NCBI RefSeq assembly: GCF_001905725.1
Contig: NZ_LIWB01000001.1
Coordinates: 1,120,881-1,184,880, forward strand
DNA from: Streptomyces sp. CB02400
GTDB taxonomy: Bacteria > Actinomycetota > Actinomycetes > Streptomycetales > Streptomycetaceae
Reading direction: 5' to 3'
Length of the DNA stretch: 64,000 nt
The translations under genes and the position numbers were made by a program. The notes beneath the pieces are model-generated. The model was not told the DNA's origin and ran no database searches. It saw only the letters and a list, made by a program, of their open reading frames with translations. The stretch's first letter is position 1. Each line of letters begins with the position of its first letter. Below are positions 1 through 9,670 of the stretch, in pieces.

Positions 1-1
1 A

Positions 2-1180
2 CTGCCACCCTCCCTGCTGCGGCGCATGGGCGGCCTCGTCCTGACCCAGCACAAGGGCACGCTCGACCCGGTGCTCCTGGCCGGCATCCTCATGGCCGAG
101 GACGCCGCTACCGGCATCCTGAGCGAGTCCGAACTCGAGGACCGGCACACCCAGGAGCGCTACCGGAGCGGCATCATGCGGGCCTTCAGCGCCCTCGCCG
201 ACCTCGGCGCCGTCGAGGACCACGGCGACCACCCCCCGTACTGTGCGGTCAAGCCCGGTGACCTGCGACCTGCGCCGTACAGCGCACAGCGGGCCGACCA
301 CCCCGCCGGGGAGGAGGAGACCGAGCTCATACGGATCGAGCGGACCGTCATCGACACCGCCCTGTCCTGGGACACCCCCGCACGGGTCGACGTCCGCCTC
401 CTCCACCGGGAACTCGGCGACCGCTGCGCCGACTACCCCGCGTACGCCGACGGGCCGGCGGCTACGTGGGAGCTGCTCGCGGACCTGCACGACCGGGGCC
501 TCCTCGACGTCTCGGCCGCACCCAGCCGCCGACTGGTCACGGGCCTCACCGTGCGCCGGCGCACTCTGCCGGACGGCTACCTGGGGCTGCTCGGCCGACG
601 CGGTCGGCGGACCGCGGAGGAACTGGCGAGGCTGAGAGAATTCTTCGACGCCCACACGGTGTGCTCCCAGCGCCTGTTCGCCGACTACTTCGGCGTCGCG
701 GACCTTCCCGAGGGCTGCTGCGGCACGGCGCGCTGCCGTTGTTCCGCCTGCTGGGACACCGGCCGCGGGACGGCCGACGAGCGGCGGCCCGCCGTCGCCG
801 AGGCCTTCCACAGTCCCCGGCCCCGGGACGGTGGCCGGGCCGATACCTCGCTGCGTGACCGGCGGGTCGACCTCCAGGTCCACCGGCTGCTGCAACTCCA
901 GCCGCAGGGCATGCACCCGCGCAGGCTCTGGCACGCACTGCGCGGCGACGAGTCCTCGTACCACCCCAGAGACCGCAGGATGATCGCCCTGCCGGCGGCC
1001 TTGCGCGACAGCCGCCACTTCGGAGGCCGCGCCGACCTGGCCTACTCCGCCGTCGGCGAGAGCCTGACCCGGCTCGCCGCCGGAGGGGCCGTCACCGAGG
1101 ACGAGCGGGGCCTCTGGCGCGCGGTCCGCACGGCGCGGCCCGCGGGAAGCGGACCGGAACGGAACAGGAGTGGCGCGTGA
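2..1180 (+). CDS. RecQ-like helicase, C-terminal part (5' end outside window)
   Basis: The reading frame is open to the left edge, so the gene starts upstream and only the last ~390 codons are visible; the first ATG in frame (26) need not be the start. No Walker motifs are present in this piece. What is visible is a winged-helix-like region followed at about 662-751 by a Cys cluster directly after the motif YFG. That layout resembles the RecQ zinc-binding subdomain, in which a Cys precedes YFG and a Cys pair plus a final Cys follow. The stop overlaps the GTG of the next gene (GTGA), so the two are translationally coupled. A full-length RecQ-family protein would unwind DNA; here the helicase core must lie outside the window. 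The RecQ-like call is moderate; membership in the following module is inferred from the overlap. Confidence 0.6.
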   Translation: MPPSLLRRMGGLVLTQHKGTLDPVLLAGILMAEDAATGILSESELEDRHTQERYRSGIMRAFSALADLGAVEDHGDHPPYCAVKPGDLRPAPYSAQRADHPAGEEETELIRIERTVIDTALSWDTPARVDVRLLHRELGDRCADYPAYADGPAATWELLADLHDRGLLDVSAAPSRRLVTGLTVRRRTLPDGYLGLLGRRGRRTAEELARLREFFDAHTVCSQRLFADYFGVADLPEGCCGTARCRCSACWDTGRGTADERRPAVAEAFHSPRPRDGGRADTSLRDRRVDLQVHRLLQLQPQGMHPRRLWHALRGDESSYHPRDRRMIALPAALRDSRHFGGRADLAYSAVGESLTRLAAGGAVTEDERGLWRAVRTARPAGSGPERNRSGA

Positions 1181-3423
1181 CGACGATGAGCACCGCCGGA
1201 GCGGACATCTGGCGACCGTACGAGCACGAACCCGTGCTCACCCCCGCGATGACAGGCGGGCACCGGGCCACGCCGCCCGAGGAGATGGACAGGCTCCGCA
1301 GATATCTCGAAGCCGTCGTCCACGACCGCAGGGGCGGCCCGGTGCACACCGCGGTCGCCTTCAACGCCGCCTACTTCGGATACGAGCCCGGAGGCGAGGG
1401 ATACGGCAACGGCGCCTTCGACATCGACGCCTTTCCCAGCCTGACCCTGGGGGGCGAGACACCCGCCCTGCCCGTGGGCGCGCTTGTCCGCATCGAGACG
1501 GGCTCCGATCCGTTGTACGCCGAGATCGTCTACAAGGAGGGGCGCCCTCCGGCCGCGTCGGACGGGGTTGACATCCCTGCCTGGGCGTCCGGTGCGCCGG
1601 CCGACGTCGAGGGGCCGGGCGAGCGACATGACATGTCGAGCCCCGTACGCCGGGAGCTCCTCGTTCCGGACCTCACGGCCTTCGGCTCGGCACTCCAGTT
1701 GCCCGAGGCCAAACTCAAGCGGTTCCGTGCCCGCCAGAAGTGGCTCAACAAGGACGGCCACGTGGTCGTGGACGCCCGTTACGCCTCCGCCCACGAGGCG
1801 GCACTCGACGACTCCGCGGCATTCGTGCACCACCTGCTCACCTGCCAGCGGGAGTCCCTGCTGAGCCCTCTCGTTCCGGTGTCCGTCGTCCAACTGGCAG
1901 GCGGTGCGCGGGAGGAGTGGCTGAGGGAAGCGCTCACCGGCCTCCTCGACGCGGTCGAGGAGGCGTTGCGCACCAGCGACGCCCTGCGTAGCTGGGGCCA
2001 CTACGCGCTGGCCCGCACACGCATCGGGTCGGGACTGTGCCACGACGGACCGCTGGGGGAGGCGGACCTGTATGCCCTCACCGGCTCGCTGGAACGCGTC
2101 GCCGCCCCGGTCACCCGCCGCCGCCACGGCATGCGGGGCCCGCGTACGGTCCACACGGCGATCGGCCCGTGGCTGCGTGACCTGGACGGTGCCGGGCCAC
2201 TGCTGACCGGTGTGGAATACGCGGTCTCGGTGTGCCGGGCCAACCTCGCCGTCGCGGACTTCGTCCGCAGGGACACGGACAACGGTCTCCGCACGGGCAG
2301 CGGAGTACGCATCACGCTGGACGACCGCTTCGAGAGCGGTGGCGTCTGGAGGTCCCACCACCCCGGCGCGGACGAGGTGCCGGCCGGCGAATTCTCCGAA
2401 CGTCGTACCACTGACACGGAGGAGGTCCCGGAAGCCCCGCTCGCCGACGACGCCCTCGCCGACGAGACGATCGGCATCCGGAACTACCTCCGCATCACCG
2501 ACAGCGAACTGTGCTGGCAGGCACCCCTGCGCCTCGCCCACCTCATGGAGGACCGCCTGCCGCTGAACGGGATGGTCCGCGACCGACTTCGCCGTCCGGG
2601 CACCGACACCCTCCCCGTACGGCTGGAACTCGGCCATCCCGGCGGCATGCTCGACGCGTCCGAAGAGGTACAGGAGGTCACACTGGACCTCACCGGTGAG
2701 ACCGGCATGCTGCGCGGCATCCAGTGGCCCGTCGACTTCTTCCCGGGGCTTCGGATCTACGTCCAGTGGCCTCGGGGCGGCACCGTCTTCCGGCTCTCCA
2801 CGGCCGAACTCGAGGACCCGGTCGACGTGGACGGACAGCTCATCACCCACCGCTACGACCCCCAGGTGCTGACCCGAGACGGCGCACCCGGAAGCGGCCG
2901 GGACGGTGACTCGTCCGACGGCCTCGACACGCGGCGCCTCGTCCTGCGCGCCGTACGCCGATTCGGCCGGCTCACACCCGACGGGCACGCCCTGCTCGAC
3001 CGCGCCGCGCTGCCGAGGGGCATCTACGCCACGGACCCTGCCGCACACCAGGCCACCGCGCTGGAACAAGCGGTGGACGAACTGCTCGGCGAGCACCACC
3101 TGTACGCGGCCACTGGAAGCCGAGGGGCGGATGGCGAACCCCACTACCCCGCACGCGAGGGGGAGGCCGCCATCCCGCTGATCGGTTACGCGCCGAACCC
3201 CGTGGTGCTGCCACGGCCCGGTACGGGCGGCCACGGACCCGCACGGGGCACAGGGGCCGAACACTTCGTCCACGGCTTCCTGCGGCGGCTGCCCGCAGAC
3301 TGCCGGCCGACCGACGTGCAACGCGCTGCCTACCGCGAGTACTGCCGCCGCATCGGAAAGGCGGACGGCTGGGAACTGCCCCGCGGCTACACCTTCGTCA
3401 CCGCGCACTCCCGCCGCCGCTGA
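1177..3423 (+). CDS. Unrecognised 748-aa protein of the helicase/ATPase module
   Basis: The GTG at 1177 overlaps the upstream stop, giving translational coupling; an ATG at 1186 is an alternative. I do not recognise the family. The protein is acidic and soluble-looking, without signal peptide, membrane segments, Walker motifs or an obvious nuclease signature. The first ~140 residues are rich in aromatic and Gly residues. A charged low-complexity stretch lies near residues 395-430, and the C-terminal third looks like a mixed alpha/beta domain followed by a Gly/Pro-rich linker and a short basic helical end. Composition and codon bias are the same as its neighbours. Its place between a RecQ-like helicase and a giant ATPase suggests a structural or specificity subunit, which is only a guess. 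Confidence 0.8.
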   Translation: MTTMSTAGADIWRPYEHEPVLTPAMTGGHRATPPEEMDRLRRYLEAVVHDRRGGPVHTAVAFNAAYFGYEPGGEGYGNGAFDIDAFPSLTLGGETPALPVGALVRIETGSDPLYAEIVYKEGRPPAASDGVDIPAWASGAPADVEGPGERHDMSSPVRRELLVPDLTAFGSALQLPEAKLKRFRARQKWLNKDGHVVVDARYASAHEAALDDSAAFVHHLLTCQRESLLSPLVPVSVVQLAGGAREEWLREALTGLLDAVEEALRTSDALRSWGHYALARTRIGSGLCHDGPLGEADLYALTGSLERVAAPVTRRRHGMRGPRTVHTAIGPWLRDLDGAGPLLTGVEYAVSVCRANLAVADFVRRDTDNGLRTGSGVRITLDDRFESGGVWRSHHPGADEVPAGEFSERRTTDTEEVPEAPLADDALADETIGIRNYLRITDSELCWQAPLRLAHLMEDRLPLNGMVRDRLRRPGTDTLPVRLELGHPGGMLDASEEVQEVTLDLTGETGMLRGIQWPVDFFPGLRIYVQWPRGGTVFRLSTAELEDPVDVDGQLITHRYDPQVLTRDGAPGSGRDGDSSDGLDTRRLVLRAVRRFGRLTPDGHALLDRAALPRGIYATDPAAHQATALEQAVDELLGEHHLYAATGSRGADGEPHYPAREGEAAIPLIGYAPNPVVLPRPGTGGHGPARGTGAEHFVHGFLRRLPADCRPTDVQRAAYREYCRRIGKADGWELPRGYTFVTAHSRRR

Positions 3424-3487
3424 CCGGTCTCCCGGCCACCACCCCCACAGCCCTCCCCTCACATCTCCACGAGAAAGCCGACACTGT

Positions 3488-6400
3488 ATGACCTTCAGCC
3501 ATCCGGTGGTCGCGGAACCTCCGCTCTCCCCGCCGGGCACACCCCTCGACCTGCTCGAGGACCTGGCCGCCGCACTCGACGGACTGGGCGCGGTCCTCGA
3601 GTCGTCCCTCGCCGCGCTCACCGTCGAGGAGACGGAACGCGCGCTCAACTCCCTGGGGCCCCTGGACCGCCAGGCCATCATGCGGGGCCTCGGCTTCCGC
3701 AAGGTCGAACCGCGTCGCTTCGGCCGCGCGCTCAGCGAGCAGGTGCTCAAGCGGGCGCAGCGGCTGGAGCAGGCTCCGGACCGCAGGCACGCCGTGTCCC
3801 ACCTGACCGTGCGGATCATCAACGACGTCGTCGGCGCTGCCATGGGGCAGACGACCTCACGGCAGGGCACCGGTCCGGTGGAGCGCTGGGGAACACGTCT
3901 CGTGCGCCTCGCTCTGTTCTCCCACCTTCAGGCGTCGGCGTTCGACGCCCGCCTGCTGATATGGGTCTCCGACCACGACTGGTGCGGCGCCGAGGCGGAC
4001 GAAGCCGCCCGGAAGGCGGTGGCCGAGGCGGCGCAGCGGGTGATCGAGGCGACGCCCGAATTCGGCCGTCCGCCCGTCCCGGAGGAGGACGTGAGGGGTG
4101 AGGAGGGCGGTGACCCGACGGCTGTTCCGGTTCCTGGGCAGACCCGCGGCGAGGCACCGGCGGAGGCCCCCATGGAGCCCGTACAGCCCGTACAGAAGGG
4201 GAAACAGATGCCGGGGAGCGAGCGGACGGTCCTGGAGGACCCCGCCTTGGCAGGTGAGGCGCTACGGCACACCGTCGACGAGGCACGGGACGCCGTGGAA
4301 CGCGTCAGGACGGCTCTGCTGGACGGATGTCCCCCGGACGCCTCCGATCTGGCGGTGCTCACCGCCGTCGCACCGGCCTTCGCCCGAGTCCGGGACGCGC
4401 TCTCGGCGGCCGGTGCCACCGACGTCACCGACCGCCTCGCGGACCTGATGACGGCGATCGACACCTCCCGGGAGACCGCCGAGAGAAACGAGCGGAACGA
4501 GCGGACCCGCCGCGTCCTGGCGACCGTGCTGACCCTGGGATGCCGGCAGGACAGCGCGGTGACCGAGGTGAGCGAGGTGATCGCGGACGCACGCCGGCGT
4601 GCCGGGGAACTGCTCGCCAAACACACCTGGGACGAACAGGACGACACCTGCGCGCACTACCTCGGCCTGCTGGTACGTCTCGTCGAGCTGAGGGAACGGA
4701 CCGACGCGGGGGCGGCGGTCACCGAGACGCAGCGGCAGCTTTCGGCGGCTCACCCGCCGTATGCCGTGGCGGCCGTGCTGTACGAGCAGATCACCGTGGC
4801 GACGGACCGGGACACCGAGGTCACGGTGCCCACGCAGAAGAGCGGGGCACCCGCCACGGACGGGCAGCCGCCCGCCACCGTGACGGCGCCTGAACCACCG
4901 GACGCGCCGACCGGCGTGCCCATGGCTTCCGAACCGCCCGCCGAACCCGAACCGTCCGTGTCCGGCACGCCCGAGCCACCGGAGGCGCCCGAACCGCCCG
5001 CCGAACACTCGGAATCACCGGTGGCCGGCCTCGCCCCGTCTTCCGGACCCGTCACCGGTGGGACGGCCGCGGCCGCTGTCGACCACACCCCGACCGGCAC
5101 CGCGTCCGTGCCCGCGGAAATCCCGGCGGCTCCCGGTGACCGGCAGTCGGACGACGTGGAGCCGACCCTCGCCCGTCTCATCGTCGAGCAGCGGTTCGGG
5201 CTCGCCGCACAGCTCTCGCACACGGCCGGCCGGCCGGAGGCGGAGGCCGCCGTGCTGCGTCTGTCCGCCGCGTCGGTCCTGCTGAACCCTCGCTCCGACC
5301 GCGCCGCACGTTTCGTCGAGGACGCACTGCGTGAGTGGGACGCCCAGGAAGACGCCGCGGCCGGGGGACTGGAGCTGCTTCTGCTGCCGGTCCTCGTACG
5401 AGCCGCCCTGGTGACCGGCGCCCCGGTCGTCGGCGCCCAACTGCGGGCGTTGTCACAGCATCTGCCGGGCTCGCTGCACCAAGTGGCCACGGATGTGGCG
5501 GAACGCACCCTGAACAGTGCGCTGTTGCTGGCTCCACTGCACACCGTCGTCGCGGACGCCTCGCAGACCGAGAGCCGCCTGCAGGACTTGGTGGAGGCAT
5601 GCCGGAACCTGCTCGTGCCGCCGCGGATGCGCTTCCAGCGTGCCTCCCAGATGGTGAAGCAGTGGCTGGCACCCCACGGGCTGCTGGGTGGTGTTCTGAC
5701 GGCCGTGGTCAACGGCGCCGGGGACGCGGAGGAGCGGGCGGACGCCCTGCTGAAGAAGCTGGACCGGCCGGCGCACATCGAGGACGAGATCGACCGGATG
5801 GACGGCGAGCTGCGCGGCAGCGGCGGACAGGTCATCCACGGGTCCGGCCGCAACAACGTGCGGCACTTCGTCGAGCGGGTGCGCGCCGCGGTGTGGGAGT
5901 GGCACAGCGTCCAGCGCGAGCTGGGGATCGCGAGGTCGGAGGAGTCGGCGTGGGCCGCGGACTCGGTCGCCGGTCTGCGGCTGTCCCTGCTCGGGCTGCG
6001 CAAGGGAGCGCTGGCCGAGCTGGCGTCCGCCGGCGGCCGGAGCCGTCCGGTGGCCAGGGCCGCCGCGCGGGCCGCGGGCGAGATGCTCGAAGCGATCTTC
6101 GGCGAGCTGGAGAACGGGATCTCCCCGGCGGTCAAGGCGACCGAGACCGAGGTCACCGAGCTGCTCGACGCCGAGCTGTACAAGCTGCCGGACTGGCCGG
6201 GTACGGCTCCCACGGTCTCCGGCCTGCTCGCGGCGGTGGACCGGACCTGGGACGACGCGATCGGTTTCCAGACCGACCGGGACGGGTTCGCCGCCGCTCG
6301 GGCCATCCTGCGTCTCGCGGAGGCGGGGGTCCTGCCCGCGGCCGGTGACCTGGAGTTCTCCGACGACCGCCTCGCCCGGCTCACTCAGGCGGAGCAGCAG

Positions 6401-9400
6401 CGGCACGGCGTACTCGCCGAACAGGCCCGCTCGCTCGGCGCGGACCTGCGACGCGCCCAGGCGGACGGTGCCCTCACCGACGAGCAGGACGTCAACCTCC
6501 AGGAACTGCTCGCCGATGCCACCGGGCGCACCGAGAGCGGTGAGCCCCGCGAGCTGTCGTTGATCCGGCGCAACCTCGACCGGGTCGCCGAACTGCTGCC
6601 GCACTACCGCAAGGAGGCGGCCGACCGGCTCCGGGCCAGGCTCGACGCCCTCACCGACATCAGCGAGGACGACCGCGAACGCGTCCGGCGCAACCTGGAC
6701 AACGACACCCTGGCCACGGCCGCGGAACTGGTCTACTTCCTCGAACTGGGCGAGCCGGTCCCGGAGATCAGAGCCGAGGACTCGCACCTGGAGATGTTCT
6801 TCCCCGCCGTGCCCGACGCGCTGCCCGGAGGCATCACCCCCGAACTGATCCAGGCCGTCCGGTCCCGCGAACGCCTGCGCAGGCCGGCCGTGCTTGACTA
6901 CTCGTCCCTGTCCGAGGGCGAGGCGGAACGAGCCGCCGACGCCCTCGAACGGTGGGCGAAGCTCGCCGCGACCCGCGACCGGGCCAACATCAACCCGCGC
7001 ATCGACCTGACCCCGGCCCTCTCCCTGCTCGGCTTCGAGGCCAGGAAGGCCCTGCCGCTGCGCGAGCTGCGGTACGGCAAGGACTACCGGTTCTTCGAAC
7101 TCGGGGAGACGGAGGTCACCGGCCGCGCCTGGGCCCCGGCCTTCGGATCGCAGATCAAGGACCGCGGCAACAAGCTGCGCGCCCTGCTGATCTGGGGATG
7201 CCCGCCGGCGAAGCTGCTGATCAGCCGCATCTCCCAGGACCCCGACGAGAGCAGCCTGCTCGTCGTGCACTTCGGCACCCTCGACAGCAGGACGCGCACC
7301 GAACTCGCCGCCGCCTCCCAGGGCAGCAAGCCCATCCTCGTCGTCGACGACGCGGCCCTGGCCTACCTCACCGCGCACGGCAACCGGCGGGTGGACGCAG
7401 CCACCGAGACACTGCTGCCGTTCTCCGGCGTGAACCCGTACATCAAGGAGAAGCGGGGGCAGATCGGCCGCGAGATGTTCTACGGTCGCGACCGGGAACG
7501 CAAGAACATCCTCGACCCGGCCGGGACGCAGATCATCTACGGCGGCCGCGGCCTCGGCAAGTCCGCGCTGCTCGCCGACGCGGGCGACCGGTTCGTGGAA
7601 CAGCGGCCCGGATCCCACCGCAAGCTCTACCTCAACCTCGACAAGATCGGCATCGGCAAGGGCATCGCCCTCGGCGCGGCGGCGATCTGGACCACCCTGG
7701 ACCAGGAACTGACCAGGGCGGGCGTCCTGGAGGAACCCCGTCGCAGGGGGCCGCAGAGGGAACCCTGGCAGCGGGTCACCGACGGCATCGCCAAGTGGCT
7801 GGCGCAGGACGCCGACCGGCGGCTGCTCATCCTCCTCGACGAGTGCGACAGCTTCTTCGAGGCGGACGTGCCCGACTGCACGGAGACCCGTCGCCTGCGC
7901 GGCCTGGGCGAGGACTCCCGGGGCCGGGCCAAGGTGGTCTTCGCCGGCCTGCACTCCGTGCAGCGGTTCACCCGCCTCGCCAGGAACAGCCCGTTCAGCC
8001 ATCTCGCGCAGACGCCGACCGTCGTCGGACCGCTCACCCCGCAGTTCGCCGCCGACCTGATCGTCCACCCGATGCGGGCCCTCGGCTTCGAGTTCGCCGA
8101 CGTCGACCTGGTCAACCGGGTGCTCGGCTTCTGCTCGTACCAGCCCTTCCTGCTGCAGATCTTCGGCAGTCGCATGGTGCAGGTCATGCAGGACAAGCGG
8201 GCCCGCCAGCCACTCCTGCCGCCCCCGTACACCATCGAGGCGGCCGATGTGGACGAGGTCGAGCAGGACGCCTCACTGCGCTCGGACATCACCGCGGCGT
8301 TCAAGGACACCCTGGCCCTCGACGACCGTTACAACGTCATCGCCAACGTCCTCGCCCAGCATGCCCGCGACAACGGCCTGGAGACCAGGCTCAGCGACCG
8401 CGAACTGCGCGACGAGTGCGCCGGCTGGTGGCCGCAGGGCTTCGACAAGCTGGACAGCGAGGGCTTCCGCGCCTACCTCCAGGAGATGGTGGGACTCGGC
8501 GTCCTGGCACCCAACCACGACGGGCAGGGCTGGCACCTGCGCGGCCCGAACGCGCTCCGCATGATCGGCACCGCCCAGGAGATCGAGGCACGCCTCTGGA
8601 GCGCCGAGCAGGAGTCGCGGCTGGAGGAGACCGTCGTCCTGGAGAGCCGCCCCGGGCTCGACGGCGACCGCCGCTCCGCCCCGCTGACGATCAACCAGAT
8701 CGACTACCTGCTCGGCGAGGGCGGCAACCAGGTCCGCGTCGTGCTCGGCACCCGCGCCACGGGTATCGGCGACGTCGAACGCACCCTGCGGGACGCCACC
8801 GGACGCGTGACGGGCTGGATCCTGCCGCCGATCGGCGGCGCCAACGCCTACCGCAAGGCACTCGCGGAGGGCCGGTCCGGCACACGGCAGCTGGTCGTCA
8901 GAGACCTGACGGAGCGCGGCGACAAGCCCTGCCGGGAGTCCCTGGAACTGGCCAGGACCGTCCTGCCCACCGCAGCCGAGGCCACCCGGTCGGTGGTCCT
9001 GGTCTCGAGCGCCGCGCAACTCGCCTTCTGGCGCGAGCTGTTGCACGACGGCGAGGCCAGCCGAGCCGACGGGAACGACACCGTGGTGGTCCTGCGCCGC
9101 TACGACCGGCGCGCCCTGCGGGACTGGACGCAGGACCACGGCGCCTACGAGTCCGAGGAGCGGCTGGCCCGACTGGCCGCGGCTACCGGCGGCTGGCCGT
9201 TCCTGCTGGACCGCGTCCTGGAGCTGCGCGAACAGCGCAAGGACCAGGATCGCGCCCTGCACGAGCTGGAGCAGTGGCTCGGACGGGCGGACAGTGCGGA
9301 GGAGTTCGCCGACGCCGTGGGCCTGCTGGAGGACGAGACGGTCCGGGCGGGCTACACCGCCATCGTCGAGCAGCTCGGCACCGGATGGAACTCCGACGCC

Positions 9401-9562
9401 GACTGCGTGACCGCGGCCGAACTCGCGGGCCTCGCCGTCGACGACGCACGGTGGGCGCTGACCTGCCTGGAAACCCTCCAGATCCTGGACCGCGACGGTA
9501 ACCAGGTGCGCGTCGAGCCGGTCCTTCATGCGGCGCTGGGCGTGCTGGACGCGAAGGAGTGA
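3488..9562 (+). CDS. Giant STAND-like P-loop ATPase (2024 aa)
   Basis: The start is the ATG at 3488, with a GAGAAAG ribosome binding site about 10 bases upstream. Residues 1-450 are helical. Residues ~455-560 form a Pro/Glu/Ala-rich linker, then a long alpha-helical region runs to ~1300. A P-loop NTPase follows: Walker A GGRGLGKS at 1352-1359 and a Walker B (LLILLDECDSF) near 1450. Downstream elements (GPLTPQ, YQPFLLQIFG) recall archaeal-type/STAND ATPases. The C-terminal ~350 residues look like a second, degenerate NTPase (GGWPFLLDRVLEL) plus a winged-helix-like end. STAND proteins often act as sensors that oligomerise to switch on an effector; the nuclease gene downstream is a candidate partner. 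A strong hairpin follows the stop. The ATPase assignment is firm; the sensor role is inferred. Confidence 0.85.
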   Translation: MTFSHPVVAEPPLSPPGTPLDLLEDLAAALDGLGAVLESSLAALTVEETERALNSLGPLDRQAIMRGLGFRKVEPRRFGRALSEQVLKRAQRLEQAPDRRHAVSHLTVRIINDVVGAAMGQTTSRQGTGPVERWGTRLVRLALFSHLQASAFDARLLIWVSDHDWCGAEADEAARKAVAEAAQRVIEATPEFGRPPVPEEDVRGEEGGDPTAVPVPGQTRGEAPAEAPMEPVQPVQKGKQMPGSERTVLEDPALAGEALRHTVDEARDAVERVRTALLDGCPPDASDLAVLTAVAPAFARVRDALSAAGATDVTDRLADLMTAIDTSRETAERNERNERTRRVLATVLTLGCRQDSAVTEVSEVIADARRRAGELLAKHTWDEQDDTCAHYLGLLVRLVELRERTDAGAAVTETQRQLSAAHPPYAVAAVLYEQITVATDRDTEVTVPTQKSGAPATDGQPPATVTAPEPPDAPTGVPMASEPPAEPEPSVSGTPEPPEAPEPPAEHSESPVAGLAPSSGPVTGGTAAAAVDHTPTGTASVPAEIPAAPGDRQSDDVEPTLARLIVEQRFGLAAQLSHTAGRPEAEAAVLRLSAASVLLNPRSDRAARFVEDALREWDAQEDAAAGGLELLLLPVLVRAALVTGAPVVGAQLRALSQHLPGSLHQVATDVAERTLNSALLLAPLHTVVADASQTESRLQDLVEACRNLLVPPRMRFQRASQMVKQWLAPHGLLGGVLTAVVNGAGDAEERADALLKKLDRPAHIEDEIDRMDGELRGSGGQVIHGSGRNNVRHFVERVRAAVWEWHSVQRELGIARSEESAWAADSVAGLRLSLLGLRKGALAELASAGGRSRPVARAAARAAGEMLEAIFGELENGISPAVKATETEVTELLDAELYKLPDWPGTAPTVSGLLAAVDRTWDDAIGFQTDRDGFAAARAILRLAEAGVLPAAGDLEFSDDRLARLTQAEQQRHGVLAEQARSLGADLRRAQADGALTDEQDVNLQELLADATGRTESGEPRELSLIRRNLDRVAELLPHYRKEAADRLRARLDALTDISEDDRERVRRNLDNDTLATAAELVYFLELGEPVPEIRAEDSHLEMFFPAVPDALPGGITPELIQAVRSRERLRRPAVLDYSSLSEGEAERAADALERWAKLAATRDRANINPRIDLTPALSLLGFEARKALPLRELRYGKDYRFFELGETEVTGRAWAPAFGSQIKDRGNKLRALLIWGCPPAKLLISRISQDPDESSLLVVHFGTLDSRTRTELAAASQGSKPILVVDDAALAYLTAHGNRRVDAATETLLPFSGVNPYIKEKRGQIGREMFYGRDRERKNILDPAGTQIIYGGRGLGKSALLADAGDRFVEQRPGSHRKLYLNLDKIGIGKGIALGAAAIWTTLDQELTRAGVLEEPRRRGPQREPWQRVTDGIAKWLAQDADRRLLILLDECDSFFEADVPDCTETRRLRGLGEDSRGRAKVVFAGLHSVQRFTRLARNSPFSHLAQTPTVVGPLTPQFAADLIVHPMRALGFEFADVDLVNRVLGFCSYQPFLLQIFGSRMVQVMQDKRARQPLLPPPYTIEAADVDEVEQDASLRSDITAAFKDTLALDDRYNVIANVLAQHARDNGLETRLSDRELRDECAGWWPQGFDKLDSEGFRAYLQEMVGLGVLAPNHDGQGWHLRGPNALRMIGTAQEIEARLWSAEQESRLEETVVLESRPGLDGDRRSAPLTINQIDYLLGEGGNQVRVVLGTRATGIGDVERTLRDATGRVTGWILPPIGGANAYRKALAEGRSGTRQLVVRDLTERGDKPCRESLELARTVLPTAAEATRSVVLVSSAAQLAFWRELLHDGEASRADGNDTVVVLRRYDRRALRDWTQDHGAYESEERLARLAAATGGWPFLLDRVLELREQRKDQDRALHELEQWLGRADSAEEFADAVGLLEDETVRAGYTAIVEQLGTGWNSDADCVTAAELAGLAVDDARWALTCLETLQILDRDGNQVRVEPVLHAALGVLDAKE

Positions 9563-9568
9563 CCCACC

Positions 9569-9610
9569 CCGGTCCGTGGGGCCGGGCCACGGCCCGGCCC
9601 CACGGACCGG
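9569..9610 (+). terminator. Perfect 20-bp inverted repeat, probable terminator
   Basis: Two 20-base arms (9569-9588 and 9591-9610) are exact reverse complements separated by two bases. The element starts seven bases after the ATPase stop. It has no U-tract, as is common for Streptomyces terminators. It may separate the GIY-YIG gene from the upstream transcript, or attenuate read-through, or protect the 3' end. Confidence 0.75.
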
Positions 9611-9670
9611 TCCGCTCGCACCGGCCCGACCCGGTGCTGACGACAACGACCGAGAGAAAGTGACATTCCC

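Noticed and set aside
1042-3870. 942-codon open frame on the minus strand
   Set aside because: It is antisense to two supported plus-strand genes; long antisense frames are expected at this G+C and its translation is low-complexity Arg/Val/Gly without motifs.
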